A stretch of 64,000 nt of DNA from Epiperipatus broadwayi (lineage: Eukaryota; Onychophora; Udeonychophora; Euonychophora; Peripatidae): positions 7,375,244-7,439,243 of the forward strand of contig JAQFVV010012418.1 of the NCBI GenBank assembly GCA_028023455.1, read 5' to 3'. The translations under genes were made by a program, and so were the position numbers. The notes below the pieces were generated by a model. That model ran no database searches, was not told the DNA's origin, and saw nothing but the letters and a program-made list of their open reading frames with translations. Each line of letters opens with the position of its first letter. Position 1 is the stretch's first letter. Shown here piece by piece: positions 9,581-21,965 of the stretch.

Positions 9581-11784
9581 GCTACGGGCTAGCTGGGAAA
9601 AAAATTTTTTTTTGTTATCTAGTGAAAAGTTTTCGACTATATCTGGTTATAGTTTAAATTCTTTATTTTTCAGATAACATAATTAATATTTTAATAGATC
9701 CATCATGACTACCAACTGATATCATTGTGATGTAATTTTGAACAAATTATTTTTAGATAATCAAAAAACTTGAAACTACTGTCAATAATCATGCTTTTTG
9801 AAACCACTTTAGCTGCTAAAATTATAGCAGCCAATGAAAATAAAATTTATTTCTTACTATGACTTGTTTTTTGGATTTAAAATAAAATAAAGCATATACT
9901 AAATTACGCAATAATCAAAGGAATTAATACTATCAATAAATCATTACCAAACAGTAGTCAATCGCTAATATAACTTGGTTATATCTCAGACAAACGTCAC
10001 ACTTTAGATAATTAAGTTGAATTTATTTGCTAAACTTTGTTTCCAGCTAAATAATAGCTACTTCAAATTTGTGTATTATTAAATTTAAACAAATCTTTAG
10101 CATTTACTATTAATAAATAATTATAACATTAGCTACATTTCTTTTTTATTACTTGCAAAACAAAAATAAAAATGAGTTTTTTATTTTTGGTAAAATAAGA
10201 TCATTTTGATCAAACGCTATTTTCGTCACACTTAAATATATTGATAGAGAATAATCTAAGGGTTTGGGAAATTTCTTGTTAGTAAAAATCTTTGGTTGAT
10301 GCAGATTTTACCACAGCAATATTGATGAAAAAGAAAGTAAATAAAATAGTTATAATTAGTTTGCTTAACATTTGGAATGTTAGTTAAGTAAAGATTTATT
10401 CCATATGTTAATTTTATTAACTTTAGCTGAACTTTCGACTGGTGAAGCCAGATTCTCATGACGTGGCTAGGAATTTATTTAAATTAATTAGGTCATTGTT
10501 CTATTTTTTATTAACGACCTGGTTGTTATTAGCAATAAACCAGCCCTTTTCACCTTTTTATTGTGCTCCATGCAAACAATTTTAACATTTATTGGATTGA
10601 AAATGTGACCAGATTTTTGTTCCTACCCCCAGAAAACAGGTTTATATTCTAAATTATTTTTAGCTCACTTTTACAAATGATTGTGTTGGTAGACTCTAGT
10701 GGCTATATTTGCCCTTGACTTCCCATAATATATAGATTTGCATGTAGGTGTTACTGCACTCGATTTTATGCATTATTTGAGATGTTTGCTCCTGGGATAT
10801 TTTGTTTTTGGTATTATTTAGTAATCTGTTCAAGTTAGGGCACTTCTAAGATTTATTTGTAGTAGTGCAGATTTTTATTTTTATTTTCTGTGAAAGCTTT
10901 GGTATATAGGAGCATACTTATCTATGATTTATTATCTACTAGGAGTTGTTGTGTTTGTTTTATTTTATTATAAAAATTCTAAATCACTTTTATTAAATTA
11001 TTTCTGCTGTAGCTTATTCTGCATAAATCATTTATATAGCTCTTTATGTTATCTTTCTTATCTGCTTCATATTTACAGAGTCTAAGGTTTCTATTTAAGA
11101 AACTTTTTATCCCAAGAATGAGAGGGGGGGCACACCTTAAATTAGCCATTGTACATTTAAATGCTGCAGCATATGAATCTGGCTTAATAACCTGAAAGTG
11201 CACTCATCTACAGTTATCAATTAACATACAAACAAACCTTTACTTAACTAAAGTTAGAAACATTTAAGTATAAGCAAACGAATTACAAATAGAAAAAGGA
11301 AAAGGAGAATAATCTAAATAATAAAGTATTTAATACAGTGTATTGCTCTATTTCTGTAATTTGTTTAACTTCATCCCTATCTATAGAAAAAACAGAAAAA
11401 AATTATGCTCCTAAAAGTAGAAACCATACCTATGATGAGTCTATAACATACTTGTTATGAAAATGCCAAGCAATATTATAATTACCTCAAAATTTAAACA
11501 AGGTTAAAAATTATTTTTTCTGTGGAAATTTATAAATAATGAAATAATGTTTAGTACATTTGAATCTGAAAAAATTCCAAACATACTTAGAAATTTTTTG
11601 ATTTGGGGGCTGGTCCATAAGCATACCAGAAAGCTATTTAATATCAGTTGGTTAGTAAATATCTAGTTATTCTTAGTAGAGACTATAGAAAAACTACTAA
11701 ATCTCTTTTTGTTTGCTGTTTTTTTTTTATGAGTAGAAGGTTTGTTTCTGTTGTGTGCCAATTGAAAGAGTTACTTTTCTCATT
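9580..11784. other. AT-rich spacer, nothing recognised
   Basis: No domain, RNA gene or repeat was recognised. A short minus-strand frame at 10979-11203 has no recognisable motif and is probably chance. Confidence 0.45.
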
Positions 11785-12175
<391 letters not shown>

Positions 12176-13580
12176 TATAAAATTATCATATTGTTTTTAT
12201 GTATTATCATTTAAAATTGCCAATAATAAATATTTAAATTAATCATCCCAATAATTGATAAAGCATTTTAATGTTTTAAAGATCTCTATTGTTTTATAAG
12301 TTTAAGATATCAATATAATTAAGAGGATGAAAACTACCATTGAGCTAGATAAGTAATATTATATAGTTATTCCAACTTGCTTTTAGACAAAGAACTTGGC
12401 ATGAATAAATGCAATCAATAGTTAATATTTTTAAGACATGAAATGAAACATCTATCTAGAGACTATTATTTCTTTATCTTATAAAAAAGTCATTGACTAA
12501 TATCTATAAGTAAATATGACTTGTATGTTAACATTTATTATGATTTATTTGATTATTAGATCATTTAAAACTTTCTGAAATCTTATTAGTTTCATGTTTT
12601 TATATTTATATCTCATGTATTAAGTTCTTCTATCTAATGTTAACTGCAGCTGTAAGCAAATCTAGGTCCAGTATGAAGTTCTTGGTCGCTTATCGATTTT
12701 ATGTTTGATTCCAATAGCTGGATGATTCTTACTTAGTGGCTTCTAGAGAAGTTTAGCTAACTAATTATTAACTAACAATCTCACATTAAAGATAGTTATT
12801 AACCGAGAAATTTATTTTATCATAATATATTTCAGTTACTGTACTTTTTTTGAGTAGTTACTTGCTGGTAAATTGTTAAATGTAACAGATAAATAGATGC
12901 ATTAATAATGATCGCATTAACACTATATCTTAATAAACAAAGAAACTTTATTATTTCATAATATAGCTCTAAATTTGAGATATTAAAAAGAATGGCAATC
13001 ATTAGCATATTACCAATAATGATATTCAATAATTATAATTTGGTTGCAGAAAAACCTACTACTCACTGTGATTCCCAGTCTGATTTAAGACAAAAATAAG
13101 ATTTTTGATATATATTTTTAATGAGTGGCCTGATTTTAATCATCTAGTAATCATTTTTTATCTTAAATAATCCAAAGAAATGATAATAACACAAGTGCAA
13201 TTGCTAATATTAAATAAAAATAAGAAGTGATGGAAGCTTAAAGGAAGAGAAGAAAATTTGAATAAATTATGTTTCATCTGTACTATAACATAGTTAAAGT
13301 CAATTCATAAACACATTAAGTACAATTTATAACAGATCAATAGTTGTCTATCAAGAGGTCTTAATAATTTTCATCTGAGAGGAGGTACACGTTACAGGTG
13401 ATATCTATTTTAGAATATATCTGAATTGTTTATAAGCAATTAACAATAATGCGAGAGCAGTAACAATTTTAAAAAAATTGAATTGAAGCTCGTTCTCTTT
13501 GCATCATTGATCTTTTTGAATTACACACTGTATTATAGTCATTTCAATAAAATAGGCAATTTACACGTATTTTTATACAT
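12176..13580. other. AT-rich spacer, nothing recognised
   Basis: No gene, RNA or repeat recognised beyond scattered short A and T runs. Confidence 0.45.
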
Positions 13581-13620
13581 TTTCGAACATATCTACCCGT
13601 AGTTGCTGTGTCTTCTTCAG
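13581..13620 (-). other. Hammerhead-core-like motif, isolated
   Basis: On the minus strand CTGAAGA is followed by a bulged hairpin (GACACA pairing with TGTTC) and then GAAAA. The order CTGANGA, hairpin, GAAA is shared with motifs at 19576, 28461, 42761 and 58305. Stem I and a cleavage site were not found, so a ribozyme is not claimed. It may be the end of a worn Penelope-like or SINE repeat. Confidence 0.35.
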
Positions 13621-13920
13621 TTAATAATAATAAAATTAATAATAACAGATTCATAAACTTCCCGTAAACGAACAATAATATATCTATATGCGCTGACACG
13701 TAGTTAAAGGTAAGCTAAAATGAGAATTATAATACTAAGATGGTTTAGTGCTTTTGAGAAATTTCTATATCCTCATAAACGGTGAAAAAATTATTCGAAT
13801 ACAATCAATATGTTTGTTATATTTTTTATTTTAAAATCAACGAAAACAAAGAAAAGAAATAATAAAAACAACCTATGACTTATTTATTTTTATTGAATGG
13901 ATCGGTGTTAATTAACTGAT

Positions 13921-14023
13921 AAACAACCGAGAGGTCAGCGCAGCTGCCTTGCAAGCAGTATCTTGCAGACAGTTGTCGCGGGTTCGCTTCCCGACTGATG
14001 CTTTGACATATGGGGGGGGGAAG
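13921..14023 (+). repeat. tRNA-derived SINE, copy 2
   Basis: Near-identical in layout to the copy at 2925. The string CTGCCTTGCAAGCAG folds as a 4-bp anticodon stem (CTGC with GCAG) around the 7-base loop CTTGCAA, which would place TGC in the anticodon position, as in tRNA-Ala. Box B reads GGGTTCGCTTCCCG, with GGG and CCC able to pair as a T stem. The unit ends GACATATGG and then a G run instead of the A run seen in copy 1. The D-arm region (GAGAGGTCAGCGCA) is a weak box A. Confidence 0.75.
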
Positions 14024-15800
14024 TCTTGCATTATTATTTAATGTAAGGACAAATAATTAAAATTATTAACTTCATTTATAATTGTTAGTGATATATTTTT
14101 TAAACTTATTTCTTAATAAATTTAGTTTGATGTTTGACAATTTAATATCAAATACTTGAATCTAATGCTAAGAAAAAAAACCAAAAAACAACTTCAGTTT
14201 ATTAGTTTTTTTTTGCCTTAGTAAATTACATATGTCGTGGACGATATTGAAATAACATATTATTGCAAAAAAAATTGGTTCCCCAAGAGAAATTACACTT
14301 ATTCAATTACATAAATTGTTATATTTCTAAATAACACACACATACATTTTATTTTATTTTTTTTATTTTACATATGATATGACCGAACCTAAAAAAAAGT
14401 AGACAATATTGTAACGATAAACATTCGCAGTAACGGTGCACGGGTTTGAACCAGGAAGTAAAGATATACAATGATCTAAATATGTACCATAAATCTTGAT
14501 TCAAGTAAATATCAAATATAATGAAAGTTGAATGGTTAATAAAATTCGAATAAAATGTTTCAATTCAAATATATATTAATATTAACGAATATGATGATGA
14601 TGTCAACTTATAATCTAAGTACAAGTCCCCCCCAAAAGCATTTTAAATTTATTTGTCTAGTTTCAATAAAAAAAAAAAGGGGAAACATTAAGATGCCAAA
14701 CCTAAAGAGAAAATTTACTTTTAGAAAATTTATTAACTTTCAATCATGATGATTTACAAATTACTGCCACCATCTTTACATGTTCCTCAGTGGATGCATG
14801 ACTTTTCAGGGTTGTGGATATTACATGCATATTGGACATTAAAAACATATTAGGAATAAGTTCCATAAGCAAACACGAACTAAATGAATTAATGAAAAAA
14901 ATAACATAATTTATTAACTATGCATAAACAAAAACTGTTGCATATATACTCACAATTATTAATGCATATACAAAATATGAAATATAATGGTAATAAAAGA
15001 TATTTTTAATTTACATTTAAGGCTTATAATACCTATAATGATAAGATCTTTTCATGTTAAATATTTAAACAGTTCCAAAACATGGTTTTCTGCAGATATT
15101 ATTTCTTTAATATATTTAAAGTTGTCTTTATTGATTTCTCCCAAAGATATTAGTTCTTCTCCTCGGCAGTGGTCATGTCAAAGAGGAAATAGAGCAGCAT
15201 TAGTGGCATTAGATAAGATATGGTATCAATAGATCTAAGATAGTACTTATTGCACTGTCCATTTCTTTCTTCACAGTATTATTAAAGCAGGCAGTGGTTA
15301 GTCTTAGGAAATTTCAGCATTTGTTTCTGGATTTGACTGCATTTTTTGGGTGTTTTGGCTAGTGTGATTTTTGGTGATCTAGACACACACGGTATATAGA
15401 CTTCTGCTAGATAAAATCATCATATTGGATATTATAACTGGAGTATTGAAAAATACTTCAAACAATCAGCAAAACATGGCTATCAAAGATATGGTTGAAA
15501 CAGTTTTAACCATTGGATCTCTGCAAAACTACCTCTTAGGTTGAGTCTTCAATTAAACTAAAGTATATTAGACTTTCTAGACTGAAATTATACTCTTTAT
15601 ATCCTACTTAATGTCATTCAACATGTTATTCAAACAAGAGATTCATCACCAGCTGATTATTAAGATTTGACCTCTCTTTTTTGGCAACAACATGTTTTTT
15701 AGAAAGCATTTTTTTATTCCCTTCTCAACATGTTGGAGAAACAAATTTTCAGATATTATATTATGATTTGATACATAAATAAAGGGGAAAAAGGTATTTA
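14024..15800. other. AT-rich spacer, nothing firm
   Basis: A box-B-like string (CGGGTTTGAACCAGG at about 14440) may be a SINE relic. The plus-strand frames at 14555 and 14987 show no recognisable domain. Nothing else was identified. Confidence 0.4.
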
Positions 15801-16052
15801 TTTTCTTTCTTTTTTTTCTTTCTTTCTTTCTTCCTTTCTTTCTTCATTTCTTTCTTTCCTTCCTTCCCTTCTTTCTTACTTTCTTTCTTCCTTCCTTTCT
15901 TTCTTCATTTCTTCCTTTCTTTCTTTCTTTCTTTCTTTCTTCCTTCCTTCCTTCCTTTCTTGCTTTCTTTCTTTTTTCTTCCTTCCTTTCTTTCTTTCTT
16001 CTTTCCTTCCTTCCTTCCTTCCTTTCTTTCTTTCTTTTTTCTTTCTTTCTTT
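15801..16052. repeat. Polypyrimidine (TTTC/TTCC)n tract
   Basis: About 250 bases almost wholly C and T on the plus strand, built from TTTC and TTCC units. The Lys/Glu/Arg-rich minus-strand frame across it is an artefact of the repeat. Long purine-pyrimidine asymmetric tracts of this kind can form triplex DNA. Confidence 0.95.
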
Positions 16053-17984
16053 ACATAAGTTGGTGATATGAAGAAAGAAAAAAATTGTTGCCAACATTTA
16101 CATTTTAAATAATAACTTTTAAATTATTATGAATTCCAAAATTTTAGTATCATTTATAGATTTCCCATAAATTTACAATAAAAATGTGGGAAATTTTATT
16201 AAAACTCCATTAAGAAAAGCCAATACAAAAGGTATAAAATGCTTGAGATTTTTATAACTACGCAATTAAAACTGCACTTCAAAATAGTTTTTTTTTATTC
16301 CTTTACAGTACAATTTATTATTAGGTGTCCCACATATTACAGAGTAAATGTTTAATAATATGACCAAATGCATAAACTAACTTTTCTTTTAATCTTTTAA
16401 AACAGTGTACTTAAGTGACAGTATATTTTTGCACATACACACATGGCAGTTTATACATTTTTTAATGCAAATTTGTGATATAACTAATCTGAGCTGTGAT
16501 TGGATTTGTTATAGTTACAATATAGTATTGAATATTTGAAGTTTTTTTTTATTTAGTCACCTTCAATTAATATATTGCTAATGTACCTGGTTTGCAAAAA
16601 CATTTTATGAAATGATACTATGAAGACTTCAAGACTACAAGAATATTTGTTAAAAGTTTATGCTTGTAAGAAAGATAAAGATCTTATTTTCAAGAGCTTA
16701 AAATTTTTTTTGTGAGATAACTAACTCTTTTTAATAGAGTGCAAATAAAATGAGGCTGAGTTTTGAGCTTCTTACGTAATTTTGTTACTGATTGCTAAAT
16801 CAAGAAAATTGCATACAGTGGGTGAAGAAGCGCTATGCATTATGCTAGTAAGCCAACATCTGATATTATGAAATTTCTTTGAGGGCATAAGAATTGATAA
16901 AATGACTCGAGCTATTAAAAATTTATAATTTATTATCACAGTTCTCTACACAACTTTATGATACAATTTTTCTAGAAAACAGGAATCTTTACCTGATGTT
17001 CAAAAAATAAAAACAAAATTGTCAAAAAGAATTACTATTTGATAAAAATTTCCAAACAATATTATAAGAGAATTGATATTTTATACATTGAATGAAATCC
17101 CCTACCCTCAGTAATATTATATCAGTTATGCTAAAAAAATTATATCAATTATTATATCAGTTATGCTAAAAAATGTTATGCTAAGTGTTGCAAAACGAAG
17201 GTCAAATGTTTCCTTTTAGAAATGTCTGTGAAGTAATCTATTAGGTAAATTTGATCTTCATCTTGGAGACAGACAAATATTGAAATCTAATATTATATTT
17301 ACATAACTTATTGTATTCAGAAACAAATTATAATGGACTCCTGAAAACATATAATTATCAAACGAAACTTAATGAAAAGTATAAAAGTTTAACTAATTTC
17401 CCAATGATTAATACATGTATCTATTTTCATATTTTATTTTTTGTATAGTTAACATATTTGTATATTTTTTTAGAGCTGCCTGGATCAAAAAGCACATCAG
17501 TATTTACAAATTCTTTGCAAAAAAAAAAAAAAAGCAAGAATAATCTAAGATAGTAAGGCAAAAAAGTTTGCAAAAATAAAGCCGGCTAAATTATATATAT
17601 ATATAAATGCAGATTATATTGATTATTATTTTTTCATATGCTATTAAATATATACAAATATAATAACATTTCAGTATATTTATTGTAATAATTACAAATA
17701 TTCATAAATAAATAAACAATAGCCACCTACTTTGTCGGTATATATTTCTTATTTCGGAAAAGGTAAAAACACTTGAAATATCTTGGAAAAATGTAAAAAA
17801 CAAACAAACAAAAAAGCTCGGAAAATGTAATGCATTTAAATAATTTTTAAAATTTCTTTTATATTCCTCCTACATTTATAATTTCAACGGTTTTTGAGAT
17901 CTTCAGAATCTATGAATTATATATAAATATATAATATGTTATGTAACATGTATTTAATTGTAAATAGGGATTACCAAATAAACT
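16053..17984. other. AT-rich spacer, nothing recognised
   Basis: No gene or RNA recognised. A short local duplication of a TATATCA(A/G)TTATG-like string occurs near 17118-17180. Confidence 0.45.
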
Positions 17985-18883
17985 TATAAAACGATAATAA
18001 ATTATCCTATTTAGATATTTTGTTAAAAAAGTCATATAGAAATGGTAAGTGCAAGATAGAAACATCTATATATAAAAAATCTAATATGGATAGTATTATA
18101 AGTAATTGGAATTCGAATATAGATATAAAATATAAAATAAGTAATATAAATTCAAGAATATAGAGAGCTAGGAATTATTGCTCAGATGAAGATTATAGTA
18201 AACAGCTTAGAATTGATAATTAAAGAATTTAAATTCAAGAATATAGAGAGCTAGGAATTATTGCTCAGATGAGGATTATAGTAAACAGCTTAGAATTGAT
18301 AATTAAAGAATTTAAAGATAATGAATATCCAGAGAAAATTATAGATGAAAGTATAAGGAAATCAGAAGTAAAATTTAATAAAAATAAGATAGTATGTAAA
18401 AAAGACAAAATAGATAAGAATGAATATATGGATATTAGAACTTATAGTATTGTAAAAAGAATGAATAAAATAATTATTAAAATTAATAAAAAATTTAATA
18501 ATGTAATAAATTTTAAGATAGTGAATCAAAGAAGGAAACATATTCTTAATATATTAGATAATAAATATATAAGAAAAGTAGAAAAACGCATAAATGGGGT
18601 ATATAAAATTGAATGCAAGTCATGTAAAAGTAAAAATATAAAAACTAATTATGTAGGTGAGACAAAGAATTCAATTTATACAAGATTAGTTCAACATAAG
18701 TATGATAAGAGGTGACCTATGTATTTGCATTCATTAAAAACAGGTCATAGGTTGAAGGATAGTATAAAAATGATTAATTATACAAGTAATAGAAGGTAGA
18801 GGAAAATTAAAGAGGCAATATTGATTAAAAATATAAAACAAAACCTTAATAGGGATTTTGGGATAAAGACAATAATTTTATGA
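17985..18883 (+). pseudogene. Penelope-like RT tail and GIY-YIG endonuclease
   Basis: Translation gives LSYLDILLKKSYRNGKCKIE followed by TSIYKKSN (about 17990-18090), the end of the RT palm and thumb region. Then a RARNYCSDEDYSKQL block and the frame from 18269 with KEFKDNEYPEKIIDESIRKS. The GIY-YIG domain follows, with GVYKIECKSC (the GIY part, about 18595-18625) and YVGETKNSIYTRLVQHKYDK (the YIG part, about 18650-18710). Its tail contains HSLKTGHRLKDS and KIKEAILIKN. In-frame stops are TGA at 18713 and TAG at 18797, and the frame closes at 18881-18883. The GIY-YIG nuclease would cut target DNA for priming. This copy is inactive. The RT catalytic core is absent because of 5' truncation. Confidence 0.8.
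18149..18313 (+). repeat. Tandem duplication of about 80 bp inside the Penelope-like element
   Basis: The string beginning AAATTCAAGAATATAGAGAG and ending TTAAAGAATTTAAA occurs twice in direct tandem (about 18149-18231 and 18229-18313) with a single obvious difference (GATGAAGA against GATGAGGA). Near identity shows that the duplication is recent, later than most decay of the element. Confidence 0.85.
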
Positions 18884-19570
18884 ATAATTATAGTTATTAT
18901 TATTATTAATAGTTTGAATATAAAAAGTTTAAAAATAAAGTTGAAGAAAATGATTATAGAAGGAGTTGTTAAACAAGTATAAGAATTTTTGAAAATTTGT
19001 CAGTTGCTTTTTGGAAATAGGATTATAAAGATGTAAGTATTTAGTAATATAATAAAAAGGTAATTTATAATGTAAAAAAAGTTAATAGTTAAATATATAA
19101 TAAAAATAAAGAAAGTTTAGAAGTAATTAAGAAAAATATAATTAAAAAGATATCAATAATTATGCGCTTATAACGCTTGTTAAAGAAGTTATATATATAT
19201 TATTAAATTTATTTAAAGCTTAGCGCTTTCAAAGCTCTATGGCTTCATAATCATAGCTGTGTGCGGTTGATAGTGATGAGGGTGAGTATTCAAATTTATG
19301 TTAATTAGATGTTTCGGTATTTTATTTAAAATATTGTTTGAATTAAAAAGATAATAAAATGATAGATTAAATAGTAGAGTTTAAGGATTAAAGTTTTAAA
19401 ATTATAATATATTGTTTTAGAATAAAATACTATGAATAAGAAAATAAAATTAGTTAATAGTAGAATAATAAAATGGAAAATTATTATTTATAATGGTCAG
19501 GCTAGTATATGTTATTGATTATATATATAAATATAATGTATTAATTGTATGTTTATATATTTGGATATTG

Positions 19571-19620
19571 TAGCTCTGATGATGACTGCAGGACAGTCGA
19601 AACTATAAGAGTAAAGTTTT
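19571..19620 (+). other. Hammerhead-like motif at the 3' end of the Penelope-like element
   Basis: CTGATGA (19576-19582) is followed by one unpaired T, a 5-bp hairpin GACTG (19584-19588) with CAGTC (19594-19598), and GAAAC (19599-19603). A possible stem III is ACT with AGT at 19602-19613. The core letters match the hammerhead, but the extra T at position 10.1 and the lack of a convincing stem I leave it uncertain. It may be a degenerate or structurally variant ribozyme. Confidence 0.45.
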
Positions 19621-19630
19621 GGTGTAAAAA

Positions 19631-20420
19631 ATAATATTGTTAAGTGTATAAGAAAGTTGGAAATGGTTTTATGTGGAAATATGTTCATGTCAAGCTGATT
19701 AAGACTAACATATTTCGTAAAAATTTTTTTTACTTAACTCACACACAGTTTTTATAGAAGAGACCATCCAATTTACATTTTAAAAATTGTATAAATTGCA
19801 TGCAGGATGGCTGAGAAACATTTGCTGTAGGAGAATTTAAAGACAACACCAAAAGATATCAAATAAACAGACTAAAATACTAGCATATGATATATAGGTG
19901 TTGCATTTATAGTTCCTAGAAATGTTTGTATAAGCATGCACACTTTTTATTTTTTGTCTTTTAACCTTTAACTTTTCCTACCTCTGGAAATGTTTGCTAA
20001 TGATACTGAAATTAATTTATAAATTGATACATTGTTTGTTTCTTTAGTAATTTTTTCAAGTAATAACTTATATACATTTTTAAAATGAAATTTTTGCAAT
20101 GGAGATGGTCATTTATTATTTGATGAATGTTCTGATAACACTGATAGTTAAATGTTAAATTATCGAATTTCGTAAGAATTAGCAATAATAAAAGAAATGT
20201 TATTAAATTGAGAAATTTAATCGCAAGATTTGCCACTGAAAATATAAATTATTGCTGCAATTTCATTTCATTGTTTAAAATGGGAATATGGGGAAAATAT
20301 ATTTATTTATTGTCTTTTTGCTTTAAGTCGCTTTGCTGATAGCTTTTATAAATAAGAAGGCATTTAATTATTAAAAAAATATTTTATTTATTTATAGACG
20401 AATAATATAATCCTAGCATT
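19631..20420. other. AT-rich spacer, possible LINE scrap
   Basis: Around 19800-19910 the bases resemble 25600-25710 (both contain AAGATATCAAATAAA and a nearby AGCATA), so the two may be pieces of the same LINE C-terminal region. Otherwise no feature was recognised. Confidence 0.35.
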
Positions 20421-20660
20421 GATTATATACATATATATGTGGGAGATGATGATCTGGATCAACTGATGAGTGCTAGTTCAGATCGAAATACATATATTGG
20501 AGATCATTTAACTTTTACGCTTGTGGTCGTGTGTGACGGTTGTATAAGATGGAGTGAGTGACTAAAGGGAGTTTGAAAATCTGGGTTCAAATCCCCTCTA
20601 ATTACATCTACCTTAAAAGTATATATGATATACTTGTATTTAAATATTGTATAGGTGAAT
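20421..20660 (+). repeat. Hammerhead repeat family, single copy (locus B)
   Basis: One unit in a single orientation, the clearest guide to the unit's order. It has an upstream TATATGTGGGAGATGATG, the hammerhead (20449-20507), then ATTTAACTTTT, GGTTGTATAAGATGGAGTGA, GTTTGAAAATCTGGGTTCAA, ATCCCCTCTAATTACAT and a tail ending CTTGTATTTAAATATTG. The GGGTTCAAATCCCC string is a good tRNA box B match. The same tail blocks recur at 45440-45650 and 49127-49310, so the family is dispersed. No open reading frame is present, hence it is non-autonomous. Confidence 0.75.
20449..20507 (+). ncRNA. Type I hammerhead ribozyme motif, locus B
   Basis: CTGATGA at 20463-20469 and GAAA at 20485-20488 are intact. 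Stem I pairs ATGATCT (20449-20455) with AGATCAT (20501-20507), then an internal loop, then CAA (20460-20462) with TTG (20497-20499). Stem II (20470-20484) keeps its G-C closing pair and the inner C-G and U-A but has two central mismatches. Stem III is minimal: AU, loop ACAU, AU. Predicted cleavage follows A20496. The core is consensus. The weak stem II may lower activity. Confidence 0.75.
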
Positions 20661-21418
20661 ATTATATTTAGATATAGACGATTATTGTAACGTATTTATA
20701 ACCTTTATCAAAATTATTTTAAAATATCTTATTGTGAAATTATAAAAACTATTCAGAAAGAAAGAAAAATTTAGAATGACTTAATTTCTATTACGATTAG
20801 GATCTTTTTTATACTAGCCAGATACCTAGCTAATTCGCGTGGAAGAATAAAAGTTTTTACAATTATGTGAAATGTTTTGATATCTGTCACTTCGTTGTCT
20901 GCAAAACAAAAATATGAATGGAATACAGTCTGATTTCATATGGATGCTAAGGCCATGATTTTCCTTTAACTTTTTAATTTTTTTATGATTCGGCACGTTA
21001 ATCTAATGTAGTCAAGTTTCTTCTATTAATTTTTGACAATTGCAACATCTAAGTTCGTCTTTCTTATAGTTTTTAATAATAAGTTAATGACAAGTTCACA
21101 TGTTATTAACAACTTTTGTGTGATTTGTACAAAATAATTAAAATAACACTTGGATTTTTTTATAGTAATTAATGATGGCAAAAATCTATATACAAGTATG
21201 TGTTTTTCTAAATAAAATCAAATAATGATAGCATTCGAATGAATATTTAAACAAATATTATTTTTTTAAAAAATTGCGCATGAAATCTTTATATATTATT
21301 AGTGCAAGTAAATATTTTAAATAACACCAAAACAAACTCTCGAAAATAAAAAGCATATGACTTCATTACCCACATTGCAACATTAAAATTTGGAAAAACA
21401 ATTAAAACCAAATGAAAC
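20661..21418. other. AT-rich spacer, nothing recognised
   Basis: No gene, RNA motif or repeat recognised. Confidence 0.45.
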
Positions 21419-21965
21419 ATAATGGATGAAATTAATCATAGAATTAAACTTGATTGGAGTGCTTTTGGTCGAAATAACTTGATACTAAAAGGAAATATGC
21501 CTATGTGTTTGAAAAGGAAAATTTTTAATAAATGTGTTTGCCAGTTCTTACTTATGGATATGAGACATGGACACTTAATAGAAAATGAATACAGAGACTT
21601 CAGACCACTCAAAGAAGTATGGAGAGATGCATGTTGGGAGTAACAAGAAGGGGTTGAAAACGCAATGTATGGGTAAGAGAACAAACAGGTGTTAGTGACC
21701 TCATTGAAAAACTTAAAAGACTGAAGTGGAGTTGAGCTGGACATATTGCTAGAAGAGATGATAATAGATGGACAATTGAAATTTTAAACTGGATTCCAAG
21801 AGATTGTAAAAGACCCAGAAAGAGACCACATGTGAGATGGATGGATGAAATAAGAAAGTGTGCAGGGGTGATGTGGAGAAGAGAAGCTAAAGATAGGAAA
21901 AGATGGATTGAATTTGGAGAGACCTTCACCCTGCAGTGGATTGATAATGGTTGATGATGATGATT
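21419..21965 (+). pseudogene. RTE LINE, C-terminal fragment
   Basis: This starts at IMDEINHRIKLDWSAFGRNN, the same point present in the copy at 3290-5150, and runs through PMCLKRKIFNKC, a frameshifted LTYGYETWTLN block, QTGVSDLIEKLKRLKW, AGHIARRDDNRWTIEILNW, PRDCKRPRKRPHVRWMDEI and RKRWIEFGETF. This is the conserved C-terminal domain of RTE-class polyproteins. It ends in TGATGATGATGA, the family's simple-repeat tail. It is broken by several stops and frame changes and lacks everything upstream, consistent with 5' truncation during insertion. Nucleotide similarity to the first copy is high over the shared part. Confidence 0.85.

Larger units (their letters stand above)
17985..19630 (+). mobile_element. 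Penelope-like element, 5'-truncated
   Basis: The segment starts inside the end of a Penelope-type reverse transcriptase, continues through a GIY-YIG endonuclease domain to about 18883, then has about 700 bases of non-coding 3' sequence. That ends with a hammerhead-like motif at 19576-19602. RT plus GIY-YIG on one reading strand is diagnostic of Penelope-like retroelements, which also commonly carry hammerheads in their terminal repeats. The non-coding part near 19215-19260 (GCTTAGCGCTTTC then CATAGCTGTGTG) resembles the arms of the palindrome at 24821-25234. The 3' boundary is approximate. Confidence 0.75.

Noticed and set aside
15876-16097. Lys/Glu/Arg-rich minus-strand frame
   Set aside because: It is encoded by the TTTC/TTCC microsatellite and has no non-repeat content.
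19571-19620. Calling the Penelope-linked motif a confirmed hammerhead
   Set aside because: There is an extra base beside stem II and no convincing stem I or cleavage triplet; it is kept as hammerhead-like.
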